From Rhizobium glycinendophyticum (lineage in GTDB: Bacteria > Pseudomonadota > Alphaproteobacteria > Rhizobiales > Rhizobiaceae), in assembly GCF_006443685.1 (NCBI RefSeq), contig NZ_VFYP01000001.1, forward strand, positions 1,116,001 through 1,180,000: a stretch of 64,000 nucleotides of DNA, read 5' to 3'. The notes under the pieces were generated by a model. That model saw only the letters and a program-made list of their open reading frames with translations. It had not been told where the DNA came from and did not search any database. The translations under genes were made by a program, and so were the position numbers. Positions 32,915 to 41,609 of this stretch are shown in pieces (within the stretch, counting starts at the first letter, position 1; every line of letters begins with the position of its first letter).

Positions 32915-33057
32915 GCCTCGTCTGCCTTCGCGCAGGAATCAAAGAATCTGCTAAAATTCGAATGGATCTCTTGACGCGATGCTCACGTCTGCCTGCGACA
33001 GTTGACCCTGACGACGGCCTGATGCCAGCGCCCATCTGATACGCCCGGAGGACCACC

Positions 33058-34101
33058 ATGAAGACCCAGCATATCGCCATTCTGGCCACGCTCACGCTTG
33101 CCCTGACGACGGCGCCTGTCGTGCCCTTCTCCGGTGATGGCGGCCTTGCCGTTTCCACCGCCTTCGCCAAGGGCGGCAATGGCGGAGGGAATGGCGGCGG
33201 CAACGGAGGAGGCAATGGTGGCGGCAACGGCGGAGGCAATGGCGGCAGCAAGGATCGCGGCTCCGAAACCCGCGACGCCAAAAGCACGGATCACGGTCAA
33301 TCCGCCAGCAGCCAGGGCGCGAGCCGCAAGAGCAATATCCTGACCGACGCGCTGGACACCCTGACGGGCAAGAGCCAGAAGGCGGCAAAGAGCCAGAAGG
33401 CCTCAACGAGGACCCAGCTCACGGAAAAGCGCGGCAAGCGCCCGACATCAGCTCCGCCTGCCGAAGAGCCGGTCGAGGCCGTCACAACGCTCGCCTCCGT
33501 TCCGCAGGTCAAACCCGAGCTTGGCCCTGCCAAGGCCGATCTTGCCGGCCTCAACTCGCTGAACCGCAACTACCACGCCTATATGAACTCGTCCGACCCG
33601 CGCATGGCCGCGATCCGCGATTACGCCACGGCCTATGCCGCCGCTGAACTGGCAGGCGGCGCCGATACGGTGCCGACGGATGTCACGCTCGATGACGAAG
33701 CCCTGCGCGCTGCATTGCAGGCGGCAGCCAAGCCCGGAACGGTGATCGACGATGCAACGCTTGCCTGGGCCAAGGACCTGCTCGGTGTAGGTCCGGCGGT
33801 CGGCAAGATCGACCAGATCCGCGAAGAACTCGCCGCCACGACCGTCGATCCGGGGACCGATCCCGACACGGTTACGGATCCTGACACGGGGACCGATCCG
33901 GGCACGGTCACGGATCCGGACACGGGGACCGATCCGGGCACCGATGTCGGAACCGAAACGGGCACCGATGGCGTCACGGACACGAGCACTGACGTGGTGA
34001 TCGACCCGACCTTGCCACCCGAAGGCACAACAGGTGACACCACCGACGAGGCAACCCTGCTGCCGCCGGAGCAGCCCGCCGAGACCACCCTCACTCCGTA
34101 A
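33058..34101 (+). CDS. secreted repeat protein with Gly/Asn tract and acidic 12-residue repeats
   Basis: 347 residues. A signal peptide (about 1-37) is cut near TAFA-KGG, so the mature protein begins with 25 residues of a GGN/GGGN repeat. After a basic Ser/Lys-rich linker comes a helical middle (LAGLNSLNRNYHAYMNSSDPRMAAIRDYATAYAAAELA, about 160-198) found in many rhizobial hypothetical proteins. The C-terminus has 12-residue repeats rich in Asp, Thr, Gly and Pro. CGGAGGA precedes the ATG. Function is unknown; a secreted or surface role with Ca-binding-like acidic repeats is only an inference. It is flanked by the YqaA-type gene and a convergent DUF982 gene. Confidence 0.82.
   Translation: MKTQHIAILATLTLALTTAPVVPFSGDGGLAVSTAFAKGGNGGGNGGGNGGGNGGGNGGGNGGSKDRGSETRDAKSTDHGQSASSQGASRKSNILTDALDTLTGKSQKAAKSQKASTRTQLTEKRGKRPTSAPPAEEPVEAVTTLASVPQVKPELGPAKADLAGLNSLNRNYHAYMNSSDPRMAAIRDYATAYAAAELAGGADTVPTDVTLDDEALRAALQAAAKPGTVIDDATLAWAKDLLGVGPAVGKIDQIREELAATTVDPGTDPDTVTDPDTGTDPGTVTDPDTGTDPGTDVGTETGTDGVTDTSTDVVIDPTLPPEGTTGDTTDEATLLPPEQPAETTLTP
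33172..33246 (+). repeat. GGN/GGGN trinucleotide-based coding repeat
   Basis: 75 bases encoding 25 residues of only Gly and Asn, built from GGC/GGA GGC/GGG AAT/AAC units with silent variation between copies. In-frame length change by slippage would keep the protein open. Confidence 0.9.
33853..33960 (+). repeat. three 36-base tandem repeats
   Basis: Units at 33853-33888, 33889-33924 and 33925-33960 encode GTDPDTVTDPDT, GTDPGTVTDPDT and the degenerate GTDPGTDVGTET. The first two differ at only a few bases; the repeat keeps the reading frame. Confidence 0.88.
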
Positions 34102-34203
34102 ACTTCGGGCAGGAAAGGTCAGCCGCGAGCATCGGGTCCGGCCCAATCTTCGAAGTCTTTGGCGGAGGCGAGAGACTGTTGTCTTTGCGAAGCAAAACCG
34201 CCC

Positions 34204-34452
34204 TCAGGCGGTGATCTTCACCCCCGCTTCGAGGGCGGCCGCGATCAGCGCCTTGCGGCCGTCTTCTTCCTTCGCCTTGCCTTGGGCAACGGCGCCAAGC
34301 ACCAAAAGCGCCTTGTCCAGCGCCTCGCCATCCTCTTCAGGCCAGTCCTCGATCAGTGCCCAGGACGCCCCGAGCGAATTCTCGACCACGACGTCCTCGC
34401 CGTCTTCGCCGATCGCATGCAGGATCACGGGTTTGCTCCAGGTGGCGCGCAT
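34204..34452 (-). CDS. DUF982 domain protein
   Basis: 82 residues, MRATWSKPVILHAIGEDGEDVVVENSLGASWALIEDWPEEDGEALDKALLVLGAVAQGKAKEEDGRKALIAAALEAGV. W-S-x-P-V, then GASWALIEDWP and a C-terminal A..G.....R.AF/LI.AA..A are the DUF982 pattern, a small family almost restricted to Rhizobiales and usually present in many copies. The ATG at 34452 is chosen because the family starts just before W.KPV; the open frame continues upstream as arginine-rich sequence. Function is unknown. It is convergent with the Gly/Asn repeat gene. Confidence 0.9.
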   Translation of the reverse strand: MRATWSKPVILHAIGEDGEDVVVENSLGASWALIEDWPEEDGEALDKALLVLGAVAQGKAKEEDGRKALIAAALEAGVKITA

Positions 34453-34916
34453 CGGTCGTCTCTCTCGTCTTCGCCGGCATCCGGCAGGGCAGGGGCACCG
34501 ACACCCGGACCAGCGGGCGTCGGACCGGAAGGCGCGCGGCGGGGCATTTTGGGCCACCACCGGCACCTGCGCCGGGTTCGTCCTTCTATACGGCCTTGCA
34601 GTCCGCCCCGCCACTCCTCCCGCGCCTCCATCCGCAGGAGAAACGCCGTTCTCGCCACGCGCTTGACGAAACGGTCCCCCTCAATCTAGATAATCGCCAT
34701 CGCGAAAAGCGACCGCTTACCTTGATCCGCCAGTGATATGACCATGGCGCGAGTAAGCAGGTGGACGAATAGACGTCCATGCGGTCAAGCACACATCGAA
34801 CCACGATCCGTGGTCCGATCAGCGACTCCCTGAAACCGATCCCGAGGCATCTCGGGCCTGAACGACGTTTTGACCGCACGCCTGTGCGTGGCCGTCCGAC
34901 GTCCGGAGCCAACGCT
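34453..34916. other. long intergenic leader region before the MFS gene
   Basis: 464 bases without a gene. TTGACG (34663-34668) and TAGATA (34687-34692), 18 bases apart, form a possible promoter toward the MFS gene, which would give a leader of over 200 bases. The odd palindrome ACCACG-ATC-CGTGGT lies at 34800-34814 inside that leader. No upstream short peptide gene is convincing. Confidence 0.45.
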
Positions 34917-36104
34917 ATGACCAGACCCTTTACCCTTATTCTGATGACAGTCGTACTCGATGCCATCGGCATCGGACTGATCTTTCCGATCCTGCCCGCG
35001 CTGCTGAGAGACGTGACCCATGTCGGCGACGTCACGCCCTATATCGGCATCATGATGGCACTTTATGCCGCCATGCAGTTCCTGTTTGCCCCGTTGCTGG
35101 GCGCGCTCAGCGACAGCTTCGGCCGGCGCCCCGTGCTGCTGATCTCGCTCGCCGGTTCCATGCTCAACTATTTTTTCCTGGCCCTTGCACCCAGCCTGTG
35201 GCTGCTGCTTCTCGGCCGGGCTCTGGCCGGCCTCACCAGCGCCAACACCTCCGTGGCGGCCGCCTATATCACCGACCTGACCGCGCAAGACCAGCGCGCC
35301 CGCCGCTTCGGCCTGATGAATGCCATGTTCGGCATCGGCTTCATCATCGGCCCCGTGCTCGGCGGACTGCTTGGCGATCACTGGGTCAGGCTTCCCTTCC
35401 TGGCCGCAGCCGTTCTGACCGGTGCAAACCTCCTGTTTTGCCTCTTTGTCCTGCCGGAAACCCGCACGCAAGGGCACCAGGTAACGGATATTGGCGCCCT
35501 TAACCCGCTCCGCCCCTTTCGTTGGCTCTTCACGATGAAGGGTGTCCTGCCACTGGTGCTGATCTTCTTTCTGTTCAGCGGTCTTGGCGAAGCCTATGGC
35601 ACCTGCTGGGCGCTGTGGGGCAACGACGTCTTCCACTGGAACGGTCTGTGGCTCGGGCTTTCGCTTGGCGCATACGGCACCTGCCAGACGCTCGCTCAGG
35701 CCTTTCTTCCAGGCCCTGCAACCCAGCGCCTCGGCGAACGACCAGCGATCCTTGTCGGCATCGCCAGCGCCTGTGCGGCTCTTGGCCTCTTCGCCGTCGC
35801 ATCAGAGGGCTGGTTGGTGTTTGCGGCCATGCCCATCCTGGCGCTCGGAGGAATTGGCGTGCCGGCGCTGCAATCGCTCGCCACCCGCCAGGTGAGCGAG
35901 GCCGATCAAGGCAAGTTCCAGGGCCTCCTGCAATCGACCGTGAGCCTCGCCTCGGTCGTTGCCCCGCTCGGCTTTTCCAATCTCTATCTGCTGGCAAGAC
36001 CGGTCTGGCCCGGCGCCATCTGGCTCTCCGTCGCCACGCTCTACGGCGTGGGCGCGCTCCTGATCCTGCGGCTTCGGTTCGATGAGCCGCAGGCGGAGAT
36101 CTGA
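34917..36104 (+). CDS. MFS drug exporter of the TetA/TCR type
   Basis: 395 residues in about 12 hydrophobic helices. TRPFTLILMTVVLDAIGIGLIFPILPALLRD is the N-terminal motif of the TetA branch (D.IGIGLI.P.LP), GALSDSFGRRPVLL is the loop 2-3 motif A, and FGIGFIIGPVLGGLLG is the drug:H+ antiporter motif C in helix 5. Substrates cannot be read; the family includes tetracycline efflux pumps and other metabolite exporters. The ATG at 34917 begins helix 1 directly. No TetR regulator gene is adjacent, but a leader with a palindrome precedes it. Confidence 0.9.
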   Translation: MTRPFTLILMTVVLDAIGIGLIFPILPALLRDVTHVGDVTPYIGIMMALYAAMQFLFAPLLGALSDSFGRRPVLLISLAGSMLNYFFLALAPSLWLLLLGRALAGLTSANTSVAAAYITDLTAQDQRARRFGLMNAMFGIGFIIGPVLGGLLGDHWVRLPFLAAAVLTGANLLFCLFVLPETRTQGHQVTDIGALNPLRPFRWLFTMKGVLPLVLIFFLFSGLGEAYGTCWALWGNDVFHWNGLWLGLSLGAYGTCQTLAQAFLPGPATQRLGERPAILVGIASACAALGLFAVASEGWLVFAAMPILALGGIGVPALQSLATRQVSEADQGKFQGLLQSTVSLASVVAPLGFSNLYLLARPVWPGAIWLSVATLYGVGALLILRLRFDEPQAEI

Positions 36105-36116
36105 AGGTCAAAGGCG

Positions 36117-36158
36117 ACGCGTTCCTTCGGCGTCATTGCACGGCGCCGAAGGGGCGTT
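36117..36158 (+). terminator. terminator of the MFS gene
   Basis: CCTTCGGCG (36124-36132) and CGCCGAAGG (36144-36152) form the core stem, extended by CG..TT pairs, followed by GGGCGTTTCC. The T tract is short. Confidence 0.55.
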
Positions 36159-36169
36159 TCCGTCCCGCC

Positions 36170-36388
36170 TCAGTCCGTCTGCCGCCTTGCCTCCAGCCGG
36201 CGCCGGTCGCGCTCCACCGTGTCGGAACCGAGCTTGGTCAGCCGAAACTGCCGCTTCTGGAATTCGCCACGGATCTCGATGAACCCTTGCGCCTGCGCCT
36301 CGAACAGCGTCTTCAGGCTGCTGCCCTTGGGCGGCGCCTGCCAGTCCCGACCTTGCGCCGCATGCAAAAGGACCATGATCTTGATCAC
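36170..36388 (-). CDS. short protein of unknown function
   Basis: 72 residues if started at the GTG at 36388, which has GGAGA six bases upstream: an N-terminal IKIMVLLHAAQGRDWQAPPKGSSLKTLFEAQAQGFIEIRGEFQKRQFRLTKLGSDTVERDRRRLEARR. The pattern helix, then LFEAQAQGFIEIRG...RLTKLG, looks like a winged-helix fragment (wing then basic helix). An ATG at 36451 would give 93 residues but with a less natural start. I do not recognise the family. It is convergent with the MFS gene. Confidence 0.6.
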   Translation of the reverse strand: MIKIMVLLHAAQGRDWQAPPKGSSLKTLFEAQAQGFIEIRGEFQKRQFRLTKLGSDTVERDRRRLEARRQTD

Positions 36389-36779
36389 GGGAAGTCTCCG
36401 GAATGTTGCCGGGCGAACCGGAGCTAAGACAATGATGCCGGTCTCTGCCATTTTTCGACGCAAGGTGACAAGGGCGAGACTTACCGCGGACGCGACCGGG
36501 TGTGAGGGGCGAGTGCAACCGTGCCATCTGCGGGTCCGCAAACACGCCGCCACCGGAGGCCTTCGCACCCGCGGCAAGCCGCTGCTCGCGCTTGACTTTC
36601 CAGCCGCACAGGCTCATCTATCCCTCTGTGAGGCGGTCCCAAAACCCGCCAGACAAGAGGACAGAAAGATGAACCCCGACAGTCGAAGTTCGACGTCACA
36701 TATCCGGCCGATGGCCCGTCTTTAGTCCTTGGAAGTGCAGGGGCTGAGGTGGCCTGATCGGTCACCGAAGGAGAAGCCC
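36389..36779. other. intergenic region upstream of the CorA gene
   Basis: 391 bases between divergent genes; no supported gene, repeat or clear promoter seen. Confidence 0.45.
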
Positions 36780-37850
36780 ATGCTGCGCTCGTTTTCCCGC
36801 GAAGCCGATCACCTCGTGCCCTTCGATCCGGCACCCGTCGAGGCTCCCGTCGTCGTCAGCGACGTGCCGTCGGATGTGCTGACGCTCGAAACCCCGGCCG
36901 TCAAGGCCAGGGCCCCGGTCTGGTTCGACCTCGTCAATCCGGAATATGGCGAGACCCGACAAGTCGAGGCGAGCCTTGCCATCGCCGTTCCGACCCGTGA
37001 CGAGATGGAGGAGATCGAACTCTCGGCCCGGCTCTACCAGGAAGACGGCGCCGAATTCATGACCATGACGGCACTGGCCGGTCTCGATGGCGATGACCCG
37101 GTCAAGACTCCTGTTACTTTCATCCTGAAGGGCGACACGCTGGTCACCGTGCGGTATGCCGATCCCAAACCCTTTGCCGCTTTCCTTGCCCGGGCAAAAC
37201 GCGGCAACGGCCTCGTCTGCTCGACCGGCGAAACGGTCATGCTCGGCCTGCTCGAAGCCATCATCGACCGCATGGCCGATGTGCTGGAGCGCTGCGGCAA
37301 CGAGATCGACGCCGTCTCTCGCGAAGTGTTTCGCACCCGCAAGGCCAACGGCAAGACAGCGGAGAACCAGGGTGACAAGCAAAAGTCATCGCGTGACCTC
37401 GAAGGCCTGATCGAGCAGATCGGCCGCAAGGGCGATCTGTTGACTGCGACCCGTGAAAGCCTGGTCTCGATCTCCCGCCTCGTCGCTTATCACGCAGCCC
37501 TTGAAGTGCCCGGCCGAAAGGCCGCCAAGGACACCCGCCAGCGCATCAAGCTCCTGCAGCGTGATGCGACTTCGCTCGGCGATCACGCCCAATTCCTCCA
37601 GGGCAAGATCAACTTCCTGCTCGATGCGACGCTCGGCCTGATCAATCTGGAGCAGAACCAGATCATCAAGATCTTCACCGTCGCCTCGGTCGCCTTCCTG
37701 CCGCCGACGCTGGTCGCCTCGATCTACGGCATGAACTTTCAGTCCATGCCCGAACTCAGCTGGGAAATCGGCTATCCGATGGCGCTCGCCTTCATGGTGC
37801 TCTCGGCACTCCTGCCGTTCCTCTATTTCCGCCGGCGCGGCTGGCTGTGA
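36780..37850 (+). CDS. corA: CorA-type magnesium/cobalt transporter
   Basis: 356 residues. A soluble N-terminal domain of about 290 residues (acidic start, then LVNPEYGETRQVEASLAIAVPTRDEMEEIE) with long helices (LLEAIIDRMADVLERCGNEIDAVSREVF, then RKGDLLTATRESLVSISRLV) is followed by two C-terminal helices. The loop after the first holds the hallmark YGMNF (SIYGMNFQSMPEL), the selectivity signature of CorA. AAGGAGA precedes the ATG at 36780. CorA pentamers import Mg2+, or in some branches export it. It is a single gene followed by an intergenic repeat element. Confidence 0.94.
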   Translation: MLRSFSREADHLVPFDPAPVEAPVVVSDVPSDVLTLETPAVKARAPVWFDLVNPEYGETRQVEASLAIAVPTRDEMEEIELSARLYQEDGAEFMTMTALAGLDGDDPVKTPVTFILKGDTLVTVRYADPKPFAAFLARAKRGNGLVCSTGETVMLGLLEAIIDRMADVLERCGNEIDAVSREVFRTRKANGKTAENQGDKQKSSRDLEGLIEQIGRKGDLLTATRESLVSISRLVAYHAALEVPGRKAAKDTRQRIKLLQRDATSLGDHAQFLQGKINFLLDATLGLINLEQNQIIKIFTVASVAFLPPTLVASIYGMNFQSMPELSWEIGYPMALAFMVLSALLPFLYFRRRGWL

Positions 37851-37870
37851 GGGTCGCTACGTTCTGTCGG

Positions 37871-38010
37871 AAAAGACCCCTCCCAAACCCTCCCCACAAG
37901 GGGAAGGGCTTAACCAGGCCGTAGCCTCTGATGCAGGAACCGAGCGCTTGCCACGAGTCCTCTCCCCCCTTGTGGGGGAGATGCCCGGCAGGGAAGAGGG
38001 GGTCTTTTTT
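37871..38010. repeat. rhizobial-type intergenic inverted repeat element
   Basis: Outer arms AAAAGACCCCTC (37871-37882) and GAGGGGGTCTTTT (37996-38008) enclose two smaller palindromes, CTCCCCACAAGGGGA and CTCCCCCCTTGTGGGGGAG. It ends in a T run, so it may also terminate transcripts from both sides. Similar elements lie at 55686 and 58582. Confidence 0.75.
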
Positions 38011-38029
38011 CAGACGCGATCGGTCCTGC

Positions 38030-38809
38030 CTATCCCTTAACTGCCACCAAGAACAACCGTGGAAACGCTAGCAATCGCCGCCCGTCCGCCATCGGCGGAT
38101 AGGCGACGTCGATTCGTTTCAGATAGGCCGCGCGAAACGCATCCCGCTGTTCCGGCGCGACTGCCGCCAGATAGGGCCGAAGCCCCGTGCCTTCGACCCA
38201 GGCGACGATCGCCTCGGCATCCGCCATTGGATGGTAATAGACCGTGTGCCAGACCTCGACCGATGCCGAGATGGGCTGCAGCCTCTGCAGATAGTTCGCC
38301 GGGGAGGGCAGCCGCGCGCGGCGGATTCGACCGCCGGCAAAGGCGGCCGACCACGGCCCGTCCCCCCCGGTCTCCTCCATCGCCACATGGCTCGCTTCAC
38401 CCAGGTTGTCCGGCATCTGCACGGCCAGTACGCCGCGGGGCGACAGGTGCTCCATCAGCGCCGCCAGAATGTCGAGATGGTTTGGCAGCCACTGGAACAC
38501 GGCATTGGCATAGAGAAGATCGACCGCTCTGTGCGGCCGCCACGTCGCAAGATCGCCCTTGAGGAATGTGACATCCGGCAGCCGTGCCCGCGCCTTCGCC
38601 AGCATGTCGTCATCGCTGTCGAGCCCGCTCACCGCATCGCGTCCGTAACGCTCCACCAGAAGCTCCGTCGAATTGCCCGGCCCGCAGCCGAGATCGATGA
38701 CGCGAGCCGCCTGCTCAAGTGGCACACGGGCGAGAAGATCCCGGGCCGGCTGCGTCCGCTCGTCCTCGAACTTGAGATATTGCTGCGCCGACCACTGCAA
38801 CTGCGTCAT
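38030..38809 (-). CDS. tam: trans-aconitate 2-methyltransferase
   Basis: 259 residues, the usual length. [26 protein letters not shown] is the conserved N-terminus of Tam, [15 protein letters not shown] is the SAM-binding motif I, and [18 protein letters not shown] the Tam-specific core. The enzyme methylates trans-aconitate, a toxic by-product of the TCA cycle, using S-adenosylmethionine. Its ATG overlaps the stop of the upstream dehalogenase gene by four bases, so the two are coupled. The neighbouring HxlR regulator gene is upstream on the same strand. Confidence 0.95.
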   Translation of the reverse strand: MTQLQWSAQQYLKFEDERTQPARDLLARVPLEQAARVIDLGCGPGNSTELLVERYGRDAVSGLDSDDDMLAKARARLPDVTFLKGDLATWRPHRAVDLLYANAVFQWLPNHLDILAALMEHLSPRGVLAVQMPDNLGEASHVAMEETGGDGPWSAAFAGGRIRRARLPSPANYLQRLQPISASVEVWHTVYYHPMADAEAIVAWVEGTGLRPYLAAVAPEQRDAFRAAYLKRIDVAYPPMADGRRLLAFPRLFLVAVKG

Positions 38810-39498
38810 GCCAAGAGCCCTTCCAGCGTTGAGAACACGCCGTCAGGCGCAAGCTCGGGATATTCGTCGGGCGCGCCTGCGCGATTGATCCAATGGCAGG
38901 TGAAGCCAAAGGCCTTCGCACCGGCAATATCCCAGCGATTGGAGGATTGAAAGGCAATGTCCCGCGCCTCAAGCCCCAGCGATTGGGTCGCAAGGGCATA
39001 AGCAGCCGGTGCCGTTTTGTAGATCTTCAGCGTATCGACGGAAAACACCTCGTCGATCAGTGTGCCGATTCCGGCCGCAGCCACTGCCTCATCGAGCATG
39101 GCCGGCGTCCCGTTCGACAGGATCGCGATACGCGCCCCTTGCTGCCTGAGCGTCGATAGCACGACCGGCACTTCGCTAAAACAATCAAGCCGCCGATAGG
39201 CCTCGAGAAGATCGGCCCTGAGGCTCCGATCGATCTCAGGAAAGCGCGCGAAGCAGACATCCAGCGCCTCTTCCGTCAGCGTCGCAAAATCACGGTAACG
39301 CCCGGCAAGGCTCCTGACCCAGGTATATTCCAGTTGTTTGGCGCGCCAGAGATCGGAAAAGGCCTGGTAGTCTGGGCCGAGCGCCTGCTGATGACGCCGG
39401 ACGGCGGAATGCACGTCGAACAGCGTGCCATAGGCATCGAAAACATAGGCGGCATAACCCGCCCCGTGGCGGGCGTCTCGATCAGCGGCAGCGTTCAT
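38806..39498 (-). CDS. haloacid dehalogenase, type II (HAD superfamily)
   Basis: 230 residues. [18 protein letters not shown] holds the nucleophile aspartate of motif I with the haloacid-dehalogenase-like [16 protein letters not shown] is motif [16 protein letters not shown] supplies the motif III lysine, and [15 protein letters not shown] the acidic motif IV. This is the L-2-haloacid dehalogenase type rather than a phosphatase. The ATG at 39498 is taken because the frame upstream lies in the regulator's promoter side. It is coupled to tam by an ATGA overlap, which suggests a joint regulator, but no shared substrate is obvious. Confidence 0.92.
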   Translation of the reverse strand: MNAAADRDARHGAGYAAYVFDAYGTLFDVHSAVRRHQQALGPDYQAFSDLWRAKQLEYTWVRSLAGRYRDFATLTEEALDVCFARFPEIDRSLRADLLEAYRRLDCFSEVPVVLSTLRQQGARIAILSNGTPAMLDEAVAAAGIGTLIDEVFSVDTLKIYKTAPAAYALATQSLGLEARDIAFQSSNRWDIAGAKAFGFTCHWINRAGAPDEYPELAPDGVFSTLEGLLA

Positions 39499-39543
39499 GG
39501 TGATCTCCTCTATGACCGAGGGTAGGGTGCACCAACTCTGCAA

Positions 39544-39978
39544 TCAAGCCGGACGTCTTTTGCTGCCATTCGCCTCGGCAAAGGCGCGCCGCGCGCGCTC
39601 GATCTCGTCGCGGTGTTTCTCCGCCCAGACCCACACCCCGCAAAAGGCCTCCGAAAGGCTGTGGCCGATCGGTGTCAGCTCATAATCGACATGCGGCGGG
39701 ATGACCGGATGCACGGTGCGCTTCACCAGCCCGTCCTCCTCCATGCGCCGCACCGTCTGGGTCAGCATCTTCTGGCTGATGCCGGAAACGATCCGGCCGA
39801 TCTGGGTGAAGCGCAGCGTCCCATGCTCTTCCAGCGCTTCCAGGATGAGCATGGTCCAGCGGTCCGCCACCTTGCCGATGATGTCCTGTACCAGCGCTTC
39901 CACCGCCGGATCGATGCTCTCAGGCACCGTCCCTGCCGCATGTCCGACACTGTTTGCCTGCGCTGATCCCTTTGTCAC
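39544..39978 (-). CDS. HxlR family transcriptional regulator
   Basis: 144 residues starting at a GTG (39978) with GGAG seven bases upstream. The core DIIGKVADRWTMLILEALEEHGTLRFTQIGRIVSGISQKMLTQTVRRMEEDGLVKRTVHPVIPPHVDYELTPIG is the classical HxlR winged helix. The family cysteine near the N-terminus is absent here (only one Cys, in FCGVW), so thiol sensing is unlikely. It is divergent from a short-chain dehydrogenase gene, a pairing that is common, with a TCGTAA/TTACGA inverted repeat between. Confidence 0.92.
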   Translation of the reverse strand: MTKGSAQANSVGHAAGTVPESIDPAVEALVQDIIGKVADRWTMLILEALEEHGTLRFTQIGRIVSGISQKMLTQTVRRMEEDGLVKRTVHPVIPPHVDYELTPIGHSLSEAFCGVWVWAEKHRDEIERARRAFAEANGSKRRPA

Positions 39979-40023
39979 CAGACACTCTCCTTCGGGTATG
40001 TATAAATCTTTTCAGTGCCTACT

Positions 40024-40054
40024 TCGTAATGGAGAGTATGGGGCCTAGTTACGA
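40024..40054. promoter_or_regulatory. inverted repeat in the HxlR/dehydrogenase divergon
   Basis: TCGTAA (40024-40029) and TTACGA (40049-40054), centres 25 bases apart, lie 30-60 bases before the dehydrogenase start. Plausible HxlR operator. Confidence 0.5.
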
Positions 40055-40083
40055 GATGCACAACAGCGAAGAGGATTTCCCCC

Positions 40084-40851
40084 ATGCAGATGACAGACAA
40101 CACCATCCTCATCACCGGCGGCGGCTCCGGCATCGGCGCGGCCCTCGCCCATCGTTTCCACGATCTCGGCAACACCGTCATCATCGCCGGGCGCCGGCTC
40201 GACGCCCTCCAAGCGACCATTGGCGACCGGCCGAACATGCACGCGCTCGCCCTCGACATCGAAGACCCGGCCGCGATCATCGCCTTTGCCGAAACCCTGG
40301 TCAGCCGTTTCCCCGATATCAATGTCCTGATCAATAATGCCGGCATCATGCGGTTTGAGACGCTCGACCGGTCGCGCGATCTGACGGACGCCGAAGCGAC
40401 CGTCACCACCAACCTGCTCGGCCCCATCCGGCTCATCGACGCGCTGGTTGAACACTTGGCCGCCCGCCCGAATGCCGCCATCGTCAACGTCTCCTCAGGC
40501 CTCGCCTTCGTGCCGCTGGTCGCGACCCCGACCTATTCGGCGACCAAAGCCGCGATCCATAGCTACACCCAGAGCCTGCGCGACGCGCTCTCCGGCAAAA
40601 TTGAGGTGATCGAGCTCGCCCCGCCGGCGGTGCAGACGGAACTCACGCCCGGCCAGTCCAGCCGCGAGGGATACCTGCCACTCAAGGATTTCATCGACGA
40701 AGTGATGGCGCTCTTCGCCAAGCACCCGACGCCAGCCGAAATCCTCGTCCAGCGCGTGCGTTTCCAACGTGATGCCGAGGCCGAAAACCGCTTCGAGCAA
40801 ACTTTTGCGGCGATCAACGAATTCGCCCGCAAGGCGCGTGAAGGGAAGTAG
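40084..40851 (+). CDS. short-chain dehydrogenase/reductase (DltE type)
   Basis: 255 residues. ILITGGGSGIGAALAHRF is the NADP-binding glycine motif, INVLINNAGIM the NNAG motif, and SSGLAFVPLVATPTYSATKAAIHSY holds the catalytic Ser and YSATK. The C-terminal half (PAVQTELTPGQSSREGYLPLKDFIDEVMALF) matches the DltE-like subgroup of rhizobial SDRs, often paired with HxlR regulators. It probably reduces a reactive aldehyde or ketone; the substrate is unknown. A second ATG (40090) is also possible. It is the only gene in its transcript. Confidence 0.9.
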   Translation: MQMTDNTILITGGGSGIGAALAHRFHDLGNTVIIAGRRLDALQATIGDRPNMHALALDIEDPAAIIAFAETLVSRFPDINVLINNAGIMRFETLDRSRDLTDAEATVTTNLLGPIRLIDALVEHLAARPNAAIVNVSSGLAFVPLVATPTYSATKAAIHSYTQSLRDALSGKIEVIELAPPAVQTELTPGQSSREGYLPLKDFIDEVMALFAKHPTPAEILVQRVRFQRDAEAENRFEQTFAAINEFARKAREGK

Positions 40852-40902
40852 AAAACAGGAAGGGCATGGCGCAGAAGGATGGGGCACTTGTCCCCATAAC
40901 CA

Positions 40903-41232
40903 TTACGCCTCCGTTCGGTAGACCGCCAGCATGGCCGTGGCGACAAACGCCACGGCAACCGCCGTGATCGAATGCGGGAAGCCGTAGCGGGCAATGCAGA
41001 CGATGGCGAAGAAGCCGCCGATCCGCGCCGCGCCGATGACGAGATCCCGCGGCGCATGCGATGCCTCCCAGTCGAAGATGGCACGCGCGGCGACCAGCCC
41101 GCCGCTGACAGGGTAAAGCGTCCAGGGCAGGGTCAGTGCCAGATCCGCCTCCTCGTTCTTCAGCCAGCCAATGACGAGCGCCAGTCCCAGCGCGATCAGC
41201 ACGAGGCGCGCGAGGGCCAGGATGAAGTTCAC
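40903..41232 (-). CDS. small membrane protein
   Basis: 109 residues beginning at a GTG (41232) that overlaps the stop of the next gene upstream (GTGA). Three to four hydrophobic segments: LARLVLIALGLALVIGW, the middle LTLPWTLYPVSGGLVAARAIF, and VIGAARIGGFFAIVCIARYG plus ITAVAVAFVATAMLAVY. I do not recognise a family. The gene forms a two-gene operon with the small membrane protein at 41229-41510, so the two may form a complex in the inner membrane. The longer upstream frame is not protein-like. Confidence 0.72.
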   Translation of the reverse strand: MNFILALARLVLIALGLALVIGWLKNEEADLALTLPWTLYPVSGGLVAARAIFDWEASHAPRDLVIGAARIGGFFAIVCIARYGFPHSITAVAVAFVATAMLAVYRTEA

Positions 41233-41510
41233 TTGCGCCCTCCGGCCATCATCAACATCAGCGAGGCAAAGCCGGACAGCGCCAGCCACAACCCACCCAG
41301 AAAAAGCGTCTTCAAGGCTGTCCACCCGTCCCAGGCGATCCACGTGACGATGCTGGTCACAAACAGCACGGTTGTCATGAGCAGCGTCACCATGGTCCAG
41401 ATGAACCCGTTTGCGCCGGAGACCTGCTGCTTCAGGCCCTGATATTCCATGGCACCGGCAATGAGGTGCAAGACCGCGGCCACGGCCATGTAGATGTAAA
41501 GCAGGATCAA
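41229..41510 (-). CDS. small membrane protein, TTG start
   Basis: 93 residues with about three hydrophobic helices (ILLYIYMAVAAVLHLIAGAMEY, FIWTMVTLLMTTVLFVTSIVTWIAW, LFLGGLWLALSGFASLMLMM). The start is a TTG at 41510 with AGGAG six bases before it; the next ATG would cut into helix 1. It is translationally coupled to the gene at 40903-41232. The family is not recognised. The pair lies between the short-chain dehydrogenase and brnTA, convergent to the dehydrogenase. Confidence 0.72.
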   Translation of the reverse strand: MILLYIYMAVAAVLHLIAGAMEYQGLKQQVSGANGFIWTMVTLLMTTVLFVTSIVTWIAWDGWTALKTLFLGGLWLALSGFASLMLMMAGGRK

Positions 41511-41609
41511 CGTCGGCTCCTGAAGGGCGAAGGATGCGTCGGACGACGCTAAGGATGGAACACCGGGATAACGCTGGGCCCGTCGAGGATCAAGGGGCGA
41601 CGGTGTCGT

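Noticed and set aside
33172..33246. Gly/Asn repeat considered as a CRISPR-like or satellite array
   Set aside because: It is a coding repeat in frame; no spacers of constant length and no cas genes.
33853..33960. 36-base repeats considered as CRISPR
   Set aside because: Tandem without spacers and part of an open reading frame.
34800..34814. Palindrome in the MFS leader considered as a TetR operator
   Set aside because: No TetR gene is adjacent and the site lies over 100 bases before the start; kept only as a note.
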